A stretch of DNA of 64,000 nucleotides from Tubulanus polymorphus. Taxonomy: Eukaryota; Nemertea; Palaeonemertea; Tubulaniformes; Tubulanidae. The stretch's first letter is position 1. Every line of letters begins with the position of its first letter. Under the pieces are notes generated by a model. The model searched no databases. It worked only from the letters and a program-made list of their open reading frames with translations, and was not told where the DNA came from. The stretch covers positions 7,421,001 through 7,485,000 of the forward strand of contig NC_134028.1 in NCBI RefSeq assembly GCF_964204645.1, given 5' to 3'. A program made the translations under genes and the position numbers. Below, one piece after another: positions 25,641-42,599 of the stretch.

Positions 25641-26601
25641 TAAGGAAATTTTTACGCGTTATTTTTCTTCGAGACATCAATTTAAAGCCTTAATAAGTTT
25701 TCTTGTTTATTTGCATATCAAATGTCCTCACTAATGGATATGCTCCCGAGAGAGCCCTCTTCTCGTAAAAAGAATGAAATAGAGATGCAAAAAAGAAAAG
25801 AAAAACATTCACACGTTCGAGGGGATTAATAAATCATTTGTCAAGACCAACTCGACCAAGGTTATTTCAGATCAGCCCACGTCGCTCGAAGCCGATCCAT
25901 TATTACATTTTTTTTCTGTCGGTTGCGATGAAGGTGAACGGTGCCGCGCGCGCTCGGCTCTCTCCCTCAGTGATTCGTCGACACGTTTTTCATATATGAG
26001 ATATTGCCGGCAACAGATGATGATTGATTCATCTAGAAGCCGTAAACATTAGTCGACCGCAGCCTCGGAGTGTCTTCCGAACAGCGATATTTGATGATGT
26101 TTTAGTGTCGTGTCGCGGCTATGTGGTCAACAAGAGTGTCATGTGTAGCGTCTCACAGGGATCAGCGCGACACTCGCTTCTTGCTTCGCGGGAAAGGCGT
26201 TATTGCGTTCTAATGACTACAACGAAAACCGCGAGTTTCTTCTTTAAGCTTCATAAATGTTGTTACGGATTTGTTACGACATGTCGATCGACGCAGATTT
26301 AGGCCTTTTTCGGATAGCCCCGGAACGCTTAGAGTGATATTCTAGACTGCTGGGTAGGATCCGTTAACCTTGATCGAAATGATCTATTACAGCTAATAAA
26401 AGACGGTCAAAGGATTTTTACGGAGTCCGTTGGAGATCAAGTTACTTAAACCAAACACGAAATAGGAAGATTATCAACATTTCTCAAACCATGATCTCTA
26501 TCGTGATGTTCCCCACATAAGAGTATGGCTTTGGCGAGATCGGGGGCAATCGATTTTTTGCAGTCACGTCAGTTAATACGTTTTACAACTTAGAATAGAA
26601 T
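25641..26601. other. Gene-free stretch with a small CpG-rich patch
   Basis: Around 25945-25985 the GC content rises (GCCGCGCGCGCTCGG), followed by CCCTCAGTGATTC, which resembles an initiator. No coding exon was recognised next to it. A 92-codon frame at 26024-26302 has no recognisable domain. Confidence 0.3.
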
Positions 26602-26876
26602 TGGCGTGTCTGGTTGAGCATTACGTCAAAAATGTGTCCAGATCATAGGTTCTCGGATGTTTGATTCGATTAGTTTCAGATCGAGATCTGGATTACAGAA
26701 TTTGTCATTAGGCTCGATTCAGTAAATCTTTCTTCAAGCTGGCGTGACTGGCTAAGCACTGCGTCAAAATCGTGTCAAGATCATTGCTTATCTAAGATTG
26801 CTTTGATTAGCTTAAGGTCAAGATCTGGCTTACTGATTTTGTCATTAGGCTCGATTCAGTCAATTTTTCCATGCTG
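26602..26876. repeat. Diverged 138-bp tandem duplication
   Basis: Two units start at 26602 and 26740. Both contain GGCGTG.CTGG, GCGTCAAAA or ACGTCAAAA, GTGTC.AGATCAT, AGATCTGG and a nearly identical TTTGTCATTAGGCTCGATTCAG stretch. Divergence is moderate, so the event is not recent. Non-coding. Confidence 0.85.
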
Positions 26877-30146
<3,270 letters not shown>

Positions 30147-30310
30147 CTCTGGATATAAACGGCGATTCACACCAGAGACCCCCGCTTACATCAAGCCTTT
30201 CGACGGCCACTGCCGTCATGATCACGATAATGACGTCATCATCCGAAGTCACTGGGGATTCGGCAGTGACCGTCGAAAAGCTTGACGTAAATCTCCACCT
30301 ATATCCAGAG
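30147..30310. repeat. Inverted-repeat element with a central CRE
   Basis: The outer arms CTCTGGATATA (30147) and its exact complement (ending 30310) enclose inner arms of 29 bp (30188-30216 and 30261-30289) with three mismatches. The loop holds a full TGACGTCA site (30231-30238). The size of about 164 bp and the nested arms suggest a small MITE; no target duplication was identified. Confidence 0.7.
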
Positions 30311-31807
30311 CAAAGTCGTTAAAATTATTCTGATACTTATTTATTTCCTGGAAAGATGAATCTGCATAATTCTATTCGTTCGAAATATTAGTTTATTCGT
30401 CTATTTGGAGAGACTACAGACGTCACCGCGATTCCGAGTAGCGAAAACATGTCCGGTAAAATGCTTATTTCGTCGGCATAATCGAATTCAGTTGTCGCTA
30501 TTGTTGTTTTTTATGGTTTTCGGTTGAAAATCGCGGTCTAAGCATCGGGCGAGCGTAACTTATCCTCATGCAGCAGTCCGTTATCGGTTTGAAACGAGAT
30601 CGCTCTTTTTGTATGCATAATTAAGCGCAAATAAACGACGCCGAGAATGGCTCCGGTATATTGCGTCATAATCGAGTTCAAGCCGGAAAGAGTAACAACG
30701 AAACAACGCGCGCACTGACACTCGATTATACGCGGTGTATTTGTCGACGGATGGCGCGGGTATTTGTTCTATCGTTTTTTTTCTTTGTGTAGATAATGGA
30801 CGGAAGAGAAGCTACAACGTGACATCTTCTATTAATCAGCCGATAACACGTCACACGCTCAACCCGACGCAATCTGGGAAAACATTTCCCTTCGATACGC
30901 GTTTTATCTTTCGCGTCAACTTCCTCCGGTCAACTCTTCCTAGCATCAACAGCACCTCGGGCGCCGATTCAGACGAAAGACGTGCTGTTTTTCGTTTGTT
31001 TTTCATCCCAAAGTAAAGACGGGACATTCGGAAGTTACAATTAATCCCAAAAATAAAAATGGTACATTTTGACAAGACGAGGCTGATAATTTTCAACAAA
31101 AAGGGAAAGGCACACCATTCTTCAGGATTTCATCTCTATTGCCTGGGAAATACATATCAATGCAGAAAATGTATACATTTTATAGAAAGCGCTATGCGTA
31201 AGGACTACATTTTATTGCTTGGATATTGTACCAAAAAGCGGTATATTTTCAAAATTTTCTGTGAGGGGTACCCCCAGAAGTCCCATGTTTGTCGTGGATT
31301 ATGCCCATTTTTATAAGTTGTGCTACCCCCAACAGTGGCCCCTGGATCCGCACCTGGATCCACTTCCCTTCTGGATCCACTACCTATCTTACTGTATCTT
31401 AGATAACTAAAATACCGCCCTTCCTGGACTGACACTCGCCATCGAGACCTCGTTGTAATATGCCACGTTTTCAAGCAGTTAACGAACCTGTTACATGTTG
31501 TTAACGCGCGATAAACGATAAACGCCTGATCGCGTGTTACTTGTGTTTTTTTTCTTTCATCAAAAAACCGACGACGAGGTTTCCACGATGCAATTCTACC
31601 GATTTCGATTCGATATGAATAAGTTACGATCTCAGGCCAAACAACGGTAATATCCAGTTTAACCGCCGGCGTCTCTCTCCCTCTTGCATCGCTTCATTTT
31701 CAAAGTGTTAACTCGTTTTGATACTCGCGCATAACCAAGCAACTCCCCGCCATTAGGTATTACAGTTAATCCCAAAAGTCCAACACAAATTGTTGATGCA
31801 GTTATGA
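30311..31807. other. Gene-free stretch with a TGGATCC cluster
   Basis: At about 31335-31385 TGGATCC occurs three times in 45 bp, in a C-rich context, after a patch with TACCCCCAGAAG and CTACCCCCAACAG. This looks like part of an old transposon. Frames on both strands here are short and overlap. Confidence 0.4.
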
Positions 31808-32035
31808 TTAGGCTAAAATCATTGATACCTTGCTTCTCATTTCCGCTGAGCTTAAGAGATCACCCGGTCATAGGCCCTGTACGTTACTTCTTTTTAAAAT
31901 CACGATCAAGCTTAATGTCAGACCACTTACATAGAAACGTACTGGATTACAAATTTCATTGCAGTTTACTAAGTGACTCGGCCAATTAGGAAAAACGAAG
32001 TGTCATCTTTTAGCCATATACGATGTTTTTCTCCG
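31808..32035 (+). repeat. Dispersed repeat family E, copy 2
   Basis: It begins AGGCTAAAATCATTGATACC, then GAGCTTAAGAGATCACCCGG, TACAAATTTCATTGCAGTTT and GTGTCATCTTTTAGCC, matching 55572 and the reverse of 22807. The GACCCGGC words are more decayed in this copy. Confidence 0.65.
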
Positions 32036-34189
32036 TCATGGGTATAATATTGATCATTATACAAATTCTATTTAGAATGTTCTACTAAGTATTTTTTTCC
32101 GGGCGGTGTGGGGGTTCATTTTCAGTATGAGCGTATCGTTCAACGAAGCCTCGATATACGGGTACTTTCCGTTCGCTAAGAGATCGCGTTTTGCGAAGCT
32201 GAATTCTTTCCGTTTATTCCCATTTGGATTATCACTAAAAGCACGTCCGCAAAAGAATGAGTCTAATATTATCAATCACGAGCATAAGTTCTATCCCCGG
32301 GAGTCGCACCACACGGTGTAGCTTACAATTGTATCTGCAGAAAAAGAGTCTTCCGAACTACGACGACCGAAGTATGAGATTACATTTCGCCCAAAACAGT
32401 ATTCCCGCGATGCGAATATTACACATAATCTCATTGTTCGTCGCTAAGCATTGATAACTTCGGTTTTTTCAAAAGGTGCAATCTTAGACGATTAAAAAAA
32501 GGCAAACTCGAGTTTAGCGGCAAAGTTCTGCGAATCGTCGCTGTATCGTTTTTCTAACGGATATATGCGTGTGGCGCATCGAGCACGTTGCACCCCCGGG
32601 GCATTAGTCGAGCTCGTATGCCTCATATGAAAGTCTAATGATGTCGCGGAAAATGCTTTATTTTAAATGGGTACTCTGTAAACGATCGAAGAATAAGCGA
32701 AGTCCTACAGGTATTACTTGCGTTACAGGCGCTTTTAGGTCGTATTGCATTAAGGTTCTCTCTTCAGCGACGTGAGAGCACATTTCGAGAATCAGGCCCC
32801 ACGTCCATCGCCACGCGAACTTCGGTTAATGTTTTTACCAATGGCTTTAAACTGAATGAATCGTATGAATATTGTTGTACTGCCCGACTGACTTCCATTT
32901 CCAGCAGTAATTCACTGGTTTAAACTAGTTGCCACGCAGTTCGCGCTCCCTGTCGGCCTATCGTTATGTCGTTCTCATTTACATACAGCCGACATAATCA
33001 TTATTTGGCCACTTTCAGAAAATGTGGCCCCTTCCGACGAAAGTCCCCGTGGTAATGCGGCAATGCAAACAAACTAGTCATCCACGAGGATCGCTAGAAG
33101 TCACTCAGTCAACCACCAATCTAATGTTGTACTACCTATCAATAGGGGCCGAATATTCAAATTTCAAATCAATCAATCGTCAATTGATACCGAATCGCCG
33201 ATCGGTGTTGAATCTTGTTCTTTCTATTAAGTATTTTCTCTTTGTAGGTAAAGTCTGTTTCATTATTCTGGAAACGTGTAGATGTGCTGCCATCTTTTTA
33301 TGTATTAATCTGTATCAAAACTTTTGTACCAGTCAGTACTGACTGACTATCATTGACTTCGTTCAATGTCAATTAAGAAACTGTGAATTTGATTGGATAG
33401 TTATTATCGTCTTTCTTGTATGTAAGTATAATCGATCGATTGACTCTTCAAGATCGGTCCCGTAAGCGGGCTTACTAGTTGTGCAACGCGATCGTCTGCG
33501 ATCGTATCAATTCAAACAGTCGCATCGTTGATTATAATGTTTACATAGACTCGCAGATGCGCAAAAGAAACGCGATTGTGCTATTATTAATATCGCTGAG
33601 TTATGATTTTGTGTTTGGAAGATAAGATGACACCGTATAGCTCAGTGTTCATTCGGATTTAGATTGTCGCGTTATTAAACTCGATTCGTTGCGCTCGCGT
33701 TCACCTTCGTGTTCGTTTAGATTCGGGTGGGAATTGGTTTCGTATGTCGTTTGTTGAACGACGCGCGGTTTGTAGTTCGTAGATCCTCGCATTCGAATAT
33801 TTGTTTTATCGATTGGATCTGCGGAGATAAGTAACGCGTGCACGGTACGTATCTTGTTGGAGGCGATACGTACAATCAGAAAAGACGATCAGGCTCGTAT
33901 CACAATATTTGGATTCGGGGGACTGGATTGATTCAAAATGTGCCAATTTTCTGATAGACTTAAAAAAGAACTTCAGCTGCCAATTTCACATGTTTTCAGA
34001 TGGACACTTGTTACTCACCAGAATGCCGAGACAATCGCATCAGTGGATTTCAAACGTAAATCTGACGCAGGTCACGTGCAATTCAACGTCATCAGCCGAT
34101 TTAGTCTGAAACGTAGAAAGAGATTTGAATATCTATAAGAAATACTGTAAATGAGGAGGCGGCATATCGATTTATTTATATGTTTACAA
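32036..34189. other. Gene-free stretch
   Basis: A 106-codon plus-strand frame at 33022-33342 has no recognisable domain. A short palindrome (CAGTCAGTACTGACTG) lies near 33330. Nothing else recognised. Confidence 0.4.
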
Positions 34190-34447
34190 GACTTAACGCG
34201 CACGACGCTAGAAAACGGGGAAAGCTGGAAACACAGAATGGCACACGGGATCAAACTTTGAGTATTGTATAGCCTATCGCACACGGAGCAAGCAAACAGA
34301 GAAAGACGGGTACACAAGGAATCGAACATTTTTGTCCGAATACTGCCTCACGTTTCTCTTAAACGCACATGGCACAATGAAATAACTGGAAACGTGTTCC
34401 TGTTTGCTGTTTCCGTATTTCAGTGCATCGTGTGCACTGGGTCTTGG
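34190..34447. mobile_element. Inverted-repeat element family G, copy 1
   Basis: The left side holds GCACACGGAGCAAGCAAACAG. The right side, reverse complemented, reads CCAGTGCACACGATGCACTG and GGAAACAGCAAACAGGAAAC. An additional, more decayed left end lies at about 34190 (CGCGCACGACGCTAGAAAAC). The better-preserved copy is at 48784-48983. Frames on both strands across it are shadows. Confidence 0.6.
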
Positions 34448-35007
34448 AAGTATGATATTAGTGTATACGTCCATGGTGCAAAACAAGCCCGAGGAAGAAA
34501 CCGCCAATGCACGTTTTTCGAATTATTGCTGATCATCTGTCGATCACTGTTACTAAGTTAAGGCTGCACCTCATCTCATCGAGGAAAGTGTCAACCGTTA
34601 TCAAAGTATCGACAGCAAAACGAGATCGTCTAATCTCGTAAAATCCAAAACAAGTCGGCAGCGAGATCTTGTTCGTCGATAATTGCAACAATAAAACACA
34701 TCGGTTTCTGGGTTTCCTAGGTAATAAAGGCCGCAAGAGAACGCGGAACTCTGAGATAATATGTCCCCGGAATGCGTAGTCTGAGTCACGTATATACCTT
34801 AACGCGAATACCGGTTGACCCTTCAATCACTCTCTCCATTGGCTGTTATAAACCTTGATTGAATTTCCTTTATTGCCGAATGAATACCGTAACGTAGAAA
34901 GATTAATTCCCGATAGCAACGATCCGGGGAGTTAGAGTTATTTACGACGATGATTTTTTCTATAGTAAACCGTACTGCATCCGTTGTCCGTTGATTCGCA
35001 GTTCAGG
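34448..35007. other. Gene-free stretch
   Basis: A 97-codon minus-strand frame at 34533-34826 has no recognisable domain. Just after it (35018-35034) CCCAACGCACACGACGC is an isolated end of family G. Confidence 0.35.
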
Positions 35008-35035
35008 GGTCAAACCCAACGCACACGACGCACGG

Positions 35036-35255
35036 AGTGTTCGACAGCGTGTCCTCGGGCAAGAAACTTGTAGTCATTGCCTCTCTACACACAGGGAGGT
35101 ACCTGGCCTGATGATACATGAGCACCTAGCAGCTGCTCGGATGTTACTTCTCCCCAGGGAGAGACGACTGATAAATGTTTAGAGTTATAGGCTGGGGGTA
35201 ATGATACCGATTTAATTGAAACGCCGTTGAACATTGTATCACAGGTATAGAAATT
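35036..35255 (+). mobile_element. tRNA-headed SINE, copy 3 (5' truncated)
   Basis: It starts within the head at GTTCGACAGCGTGTCC, then GGGCAAGAAACTT, GCAGCTGCTCGGATGTTAC, TTATAGGCTGGGGGTAATGA and the tail GAAACGCCGTTGAACATTG. The orientation is opposite to the four other copies. The 63-codon frame at 34991-35182 is not a gene. Confidence 0.7.
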
Positions 35256-36178
<923 letters not shown>

Positions 36179-36774
36179 CTATTTAAGAAGGATAAACATA
36201 TTTAATCACCACCAGACGTTTCAAATGTGACGTTTGAAAAGGTCGAATTATACATATTATGCAATAAAGAATCAAATTGAATATTCGCCCAAAAAAATCT
36301 TCTAAATATTGATCGGACTGAATGTATAGATATGATACGTATATGTTTCACTAATTAAAACATTTGTAGGTTTACATATAAACAGATCATTTTACCCGTA
36401 GAACGTATAGTGTTTATAGATAAAGGAGGAGTTCACCAATCACTCCTTCCCCACCACTACCACCACACGTCGGCGCCGCTCTGTCAGCCTTGGGGAGATG
36501 GACTCACATAACCGAATCAGTTCTAGTAGCTATACTTTTCCGCGCAACATAGCTGTGACGGTTTATTGAATTACTCGGATTATATCAGAATGCATTTTTG
36601 CAAGTAAATACAGAATAAGAAGCTATATATAGGTTTCTTGTATGTTGTCCGTCCTTTGATTACTTTTAGGGTTTCCTGTTACTTCGTAGAATCTACAAGC
36701 AATCTTGCTCGGAGGGAGAATCCAATGCAATAACATCCTCCATTTCTTCCAATTGTAGTATCAGAATGGTAGTA

Positions 36775-36865
36775 TCAATTCAATTAAAAGTTCATCGAAA
36801 ATTAACTAATTTTGACAACGTAAGACCGAGTGCTCGTCTGGTGGGATAGCTAGTGTTGCGGGTGC
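36775..36865 (+). repeat. MITE family D fragment
   Basis: It has AAAATTAACTAATTTTGACAACG, GTCTGGTGGGATAGCTAG and a TGCGGGTGCAGCATT end, matching the 3' third of family D. A more decayed reverse copy of the same end (CCACCAGATGGCGTGACGG) lies at about 37255-37310, so the two face each other about 400 bp apart. Confidence 0.6.
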
Positions 36866-37254
36866 AGCATTCATTTTCGATTGATAATTCCTAAAAATAC
36901 ATATCGAATAGAAAGTACGAAACGATAAGCGAATTCAATAGTTGGAAATATTGAGACGTTATTAACTGTCGCGTCTTTACGTGCGCAGTTTAACGTTTGC
37001 ATTTTATCTTATCTGAAAAGTCTTCGGAGAAAGGTTTTCAACACCTCTCTAAACACGTCCCCGAGCTCTTTTCCGACGTAAGCTGATTTAATTATGAGAT
37101 ACGACGAGTGTTGTATTAGATTGACACGAATCGAAACAGTTTTTATTTGCTGCGCGAAATTTCCTTTAAGCATGCTTCTGTTTTTCGTCCTTGTATTGAG
37201 ATGGCGACGGGTTTTTTTATTCTATTTTCTTAACCCAGTTAAACCGATAAATGA

Positions 37255-37310
37255 CGAATGGGGAACCATAACACCAGCAATCCCACCAGATGGCGTGACG
37301 GTCACTCAGT
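37255..37310 (-). repeat. MITE family D end, reverse fragment
   Basis: GAATGGGGAACCATAACACC is followed by CAATCCCACCAGATGGCGTGAC. On the minus strand this is the GTCACGCCATCTGGTGGGAT end of family D. Similarity fades after about 37310. Confidence 0.6.
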
Positions 37311-37325
37311 GAAAATATTTTGAAT

Positions 37326-39820
37326 TTGAACTCTTTTGGCAATCTTGATATTCTAAAAAATCCTACAATCCAATTTGCAAAATTCTTAGCTGTATATAGA
37401 TAGGTCATATAGTCAGGTAATGGAGGATATCATGCAGACACGAAGATTATTTCTACGATTCAGATGATCGAACCTTTTTTTAAAGGAAAGGTTGTACCCG
37501 ACGTCGACGACATGTAATGGAACACGTTTATCAGAATAGTCGGGTTACCGCTGGCTTGCTCCCTCCCTAAACCGGCCAGATCAGTTGATCACATACAAAA
37601 TTCATATCTCAATGATGATATGATATTTATGCTTTAATTCCAGAACTCTTTCTCCCACACTTTTACTTCAGTTTTAATATGGAAGTTGGTGTATTTCGAT
37701 ATTCATAAAAACAGGTTTGAAGTATGTCATGATAGTCATTCGACCGCAAAAAGTTACCGTCTTGAAAGTATACGGCCAGGAACACTTTCCGCCCGCCGTA
37801 TGTGGGTGTATTCCAGTCTATACGACGTAAAAACATTAACCGCCGTGTTTGTTCTAATCGACATTGATACGTTCAGTCGCGTTATTACCGCATTAGTTTC
37901 CAGCCTTTAAAACCTTGACAAAAACCGTCACGTGTATTTACTAAATTCTTAGAAATCCCTAACGCAGAAAATGTCGGTCAACGCGACGTTCCCGGGATAT
38001 TTTTTGAACAAACAATTTTGACTGATCGGCGAATGAGGTTTTACGGCGCTCAGTACGCCGTGTTCTCTCTCAACTGCTTTAGTCTGTCTGCGACTAGCAG
38101 TCGTCAGTTTACTCCAGATAAACCTCTCGAGATTAATGTTGTTGTCCGAAATTCGGACACGATTTTTCATACGCTTGATTTGGCCGAAGATTAATAACAA
38201 AAAGAAACACGAAAATACTACACTAGACTCGTATAGAATATTTGGAAAAAACACAATATAAACCATCCAGGGTCCGGTTTTATATAGCTGTACGTCACCG
38301 TCCTAACTATATCGATTAACCATTGAGTTATCGACGGTTTTAGTTATAGATAGGGACCAATCGCTTAACATGTCGAGTTTCTGATCAATCGTGTATACGT
38401 CATCAAAGGACAGCCGTAGGTGCAGACGACTCCCTTTTTTAATCCGAGTCCCGTATTTTCAGGGTTTCTGCACTTTTAGTTTGAATTTTGTTCACGCTCC
38501 GTAAATAGCATAACCATCTTGCCTTAAAAGGTCCAGGCAACGCTCCTCTACAGGTTCGAATCTTTAAGAATTAAGGGCTTCAAGAATATTCAAGTAATTT
38601 GCAAGGATTCGGAAATGCCCTTTTGAATTCGGCGCTCGTTACGGTTCAATATGATATGTGGCATATACAATCCCGCATACATCATCTGACCCCGCTTCAA
38701 AAAATCCAAGTTGCACCCCTGTACAGTTAACGCATCGTGGAAAAATAAAAGTGATAATTCAAATTGCGTTATTCTTGACCAAGTTTTGAGCAGCTGGCTG
38801 CAAAATCGGTCGCAAAATGCTCAATAAAAAAGTGGCAATTTATCTTCGATTTGAATTTAAAGCATTGGAAGGCTTTTATTGCGGTGGTTAAGGGTTAATT
38901 TGTCTGGAGTATTAGGGTAATTAATACGCTAATAAAAGTGTCGTTTATTGTTGATCAGTCCCGCGATGACTATAGACGTACGTTATACGATGATTGCAGC
39001 CCGGTGCTAGCTCGGCGACAATTTTTCTGATTAGTAACATAAAATCTCGATCGATTTTACTCGGTACGGAGTATACGCGCACGCACACACGACGACGAAT
39101 CATATAGTATCTCGTGACTGAAACGTATTGTTTAAAGTATTCGTTTCATTCGCGATCACATTTTTAAACGACATCGCGTGCGTGTCTGCGTGTACGGATC
39201 TAGGATTTATTGAAGACGGCGGCAGTCAAAGAAAAGAAAGCTCACTTTAGCGTAAGCAATGATAGAAACGTCTGCGTATACAGCCTCTACATGATTGTCT
39301 TTTCTTCCTTTTGCAAAAAGGGCAATCTGGATTCTTATCTCATATCATGGTACATCTCAAATTTTTGTCAAGTCGGTATTCCTGAAACTGACTATTAGGT
39401 TATAGTCGAACTGTCGAATCAATAGATCAAAAGCTTTAAGGAAACTTTTCGGACTTTATCTTTCTCATCTTATCCGTGTGGGATTTTTTATGTTTGATTT
39501 GATTTATTTGATGATTATCATGGTACAATTATTAGTACATAATTAGTTACATAAATCATGCATATAATACATAACAATCATCAGTATGTCAGTATGTATC
39601 TAGTTTCTTTGTTAACAAGGTGGATCCGTTTCCAAATGACTTTTCACTTTACCCGGAGGTAGCGTCTAAACCATGTAAAACCCAACATAAGTAATGAAAA
39701 AAATGAGGCCGAATTGTTAAGCGTGGGATTTCAGAATATCATCGCCACAATACGGAAGAAGGAGCAGTTTCAGTACTGTCACCAATTTTTAGCATCTTAA
39801 AACGTCTGGTTTCGAATCCA
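37326..39820. other. Gene-free stretch
   Basis: Frames of 62-105 codons with no recognisable domain. No clear repeat copy, apart from GTGGGATTT words near 39479 and 39724. Confidence 0.4.
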
Positions 39821-39978
39821 GGTAATAATGCCAGAGGGGAAATCACACCATAGGTAAAATGCCAGAGGTAAATGAGGAAAATTAAGCAAAGAATTTATTA
39901 ACATTTGACCTAATATTCTTATTTACTCTAGATTTTACGTAATGAATTTACGGCATTTTTACTTCTGGCATTATTACC
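39821..39978. mobile_element. Small MITE-like inverted repeat
   Basis: GGTAATAATGCCAGA at 39821 is repeated exactly in reverse complement at 39964-39978, with AT-rich DNA between. About 158 bp, non-coding, one copy in the window. No target duplication identified. Confidence 0.65.
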
Positions 39979-41593
39979 GCGTACCTCTGATTTCATACTT
40001 GCCTTTCAAGACATGCATATCATGTTCGCTTGGCATAGAGAAATCTGATCAATATCGAGATAAAGACAATACATGTTACATGTTTAGAAATCTAACGATT
40101 ACGTTGTAGACTTAACAGGAGTATCATCGAGATCACATCCTTGCATAGATTTCAATTGATTGTTGCCGCTCAAATGAGAGAATATTTGCATATTATCATA
40201 TTCTATGTAAATGTTCGTCGTCGTCGTAGTTGAAATTCATAACAATATTCTATAGAACGAACATTGTGAGAACCGACCGAGTAAATCTAGGCGTAAGTCG
40301 AGTATCCGTCTGGGACACAAGATTATGTGTAACATAAGATCACTTATTACGACGGATTACGTCGTCGCTGCCCTAGTATATAATATATCCGTATACATAC
40401 GGCTCCTCGCTTTCTTTTTGCAAGGTAGCGAAAAGAGATTTAACGCATTAACGCAGTCGTATTCAGACCTGTTAAATCGATCCAACGGCAAGACATTCGA
40501 TGCCATAGAATTCTGCGCCGTCCATTTCCATACGATATCACCATAAGACAGTAATAGACCGGAGTCCGGCTCCAGAATAAAGAGGTCAAATAAAGGAATC
40601 TATAATCTCATCGGTTCCATTACCAATCTAACATTAAGTATAACAGCTCCATTTCATACCAATTATGTCTGGTCACCAACGTTTACTTTCCAAGTTTCTG
40701 ATAGCTTTCCAAAAGAAATTCACTTTAAGAGCAAATTTTGTAAATATCAACACTTCAGAAACATTCTTTTTATATGTATTCGTGGTATAAGTAATCATTT
40801 CGTATAATGTGAATTGTATTAGGGCTGGGTATTAAATCTATCTGGGTATCCTCCTCATATGTGATATACATGCCACTACAATAAATAAATCAAAAATTAT
40901 TTGAAAAATATCAAAATATAAGGAGAAATTAGAAGATATCATAACCAGCGCATAAGACGTTGGACCCATTTGATCGGTACTTTGCGTCAGAAGAATCCCT
41001 GATTCCACGATTCCCGTCCACAGAGGCCGTTATATGTTTATCTATAAAACTTACGTATTTGACTTATGGTATATATTTGTTTGACTTTAAACGTAAGTTT
41101 TGTTGTTGCTTTGCGAAGGAATTCGATTCGAGAAGGCGAAATACTTTCGATATTGACTGTTGATAACATTTTTCTCGACAGCCAACTTTCTCGGGGCATG
41201 CTCAATCAATTACGCGCACCATAAACTACGGTCGAGTCGAACAGGTCACACCGGGTAGCAAACGCTTCGATCAAATCATAATGCATCGCTGGTAAAACCA
41301 AATCCGAGTCCTTTTCACTCATTTCCCCGGAGGTTCCTCCCCGTGTATACACAACCTAATAAAAACCGGTCAATATTGACTAGATCGCCGCAACAGCACC
41401 GGGTAATATCATAATCGACGCAACAGTATACATCGCACCGCGCCGCCGCGAACGGTGTTCGATAAGAAATCGCGTGGCGAAAAGAAATCTCGTCGATGCA
41501 ATACACGAAATAGTCGCCGCTGCCGATATCGCGTCCGAATTGCGCTCGACGACTCCGACGACACGATGCCGTAATAAAACGCTGCTTGTATTT
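39979..41593. other. Gene-free stretch before the mariner
   Basis: Frames of 60-97 codons on both strands, none with a domain. A short AT-rich patch near 40880-40930. Confidence 0.4.
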
Positions 41594-41816
41594 TACAGGG
41601 TGTCCCATTAATTACTATACATAAAGAACTGCCTGTATCCTCCACATTTCTTAATGAAATGTTTCGATTTTCCACCAAATTATAGGCAACGGTACTTTTT
41701 GATTGATATCGTGGTTGGTATGGTAATTTGCTTAGTGATTTCCTAGCAACTGATTACATTGTTGTAGTGATTTTGTGTAATTCTGATTAAGAATAGATCA
41801 CTGTTAAATCATATCT

Positions 41817-42464
41817 ATGTCTCTGAAACAAAAAGCCTAGATGGTCCTTTGGTTTTAGGAAACCAAATCTTTCTGTCAGTCTGAACCATAGATTTTGGTG
41901 TTAAGAATCCCTATTTGATTGCAGAGAAGCCACTTAATCAATGTCATCAAGTGAGCTCTCTGTTGTGTCTATGAGGTGTGATCTTTGGATTTGCCATACA
42001 GTAGGTCATCCAGTGGGCCTATAATCGGGCCATACCTTTTTGACAGAAAAGGAAATGCTGACTATGAATGGAGCCGGCTATCATAAGATGCTGATTCAGT
42101 ACTCCATTACAAAACTTTGTAGATGTCTAGAGGATGTCTCAATCCAGTGTGGTCCCGACAGAATGGTGTGCAATGTCTTTCTGCACACAAAACAATTTAT
42201 GTTCTGCATAGGCATCTCGGGGACAGAATCTCAGCGCTCCAAACTGTAAACGACTGGGCCTGATACTCACCTGACTAAAGTCCACTGGATACTTGTGGGG
42301 CTAGCTGAAGGACACAGTGTACCAAAATAAGCCAGAAACTATTGATGATTTAAAGAGAAACAACTGCAATAACACAGATGATTGTCAACGTACTGAGAAA
42401 TTTCAACAATAGACTGAATCATGTCATTGAAAGGTTCTCCCATCCAACATATTTTGTAAACTAA
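41817..42464 (+). pseudogene. Mariner transposase pseudogene
   Basis: A DD34D-type transposase would cut and paste the element at TA sites. Reading across frames I see an N-terminal MSLKQKA start (41817) and a GPYLFD block (about 42029). MNGAGYHKML and a block corresponding to the second catalytic aspartate follow; there the read is RQNG where the family has QQDG. Then come TVNDWA, YSPD.SPLD (third catalytic aspartate), LKDTVYQNKPETIDDLK and a C-terminal RNFNNRLNHVIERF ending at TAA (42462-42464). Frames shift several times and stops intervene, and 648 nt is well below the usual 1.0 kb, so most of the N-terminal half is deleted. It cannot be functional. Confidence 0.88.
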
Positions 42465-42599
42465 TTTGATTTTAGTCAAGAAACTTTTGTGTGGTGAAAA
42501 GTATTATTGTAGTCCATCTCTCCTGAAGATTTGGCTGATTTATCTCAAGTGGTTTGAAAATGACAGGCAGTTCTTTATGTATAGTAATTAATGGGACAC

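Noticed and set aside
39800-39826. GGTTTCGAATCC as a tRNA B box
   Set aside because: No A box or cloverleaf around it; it abuts the MITE-like element at 39821.
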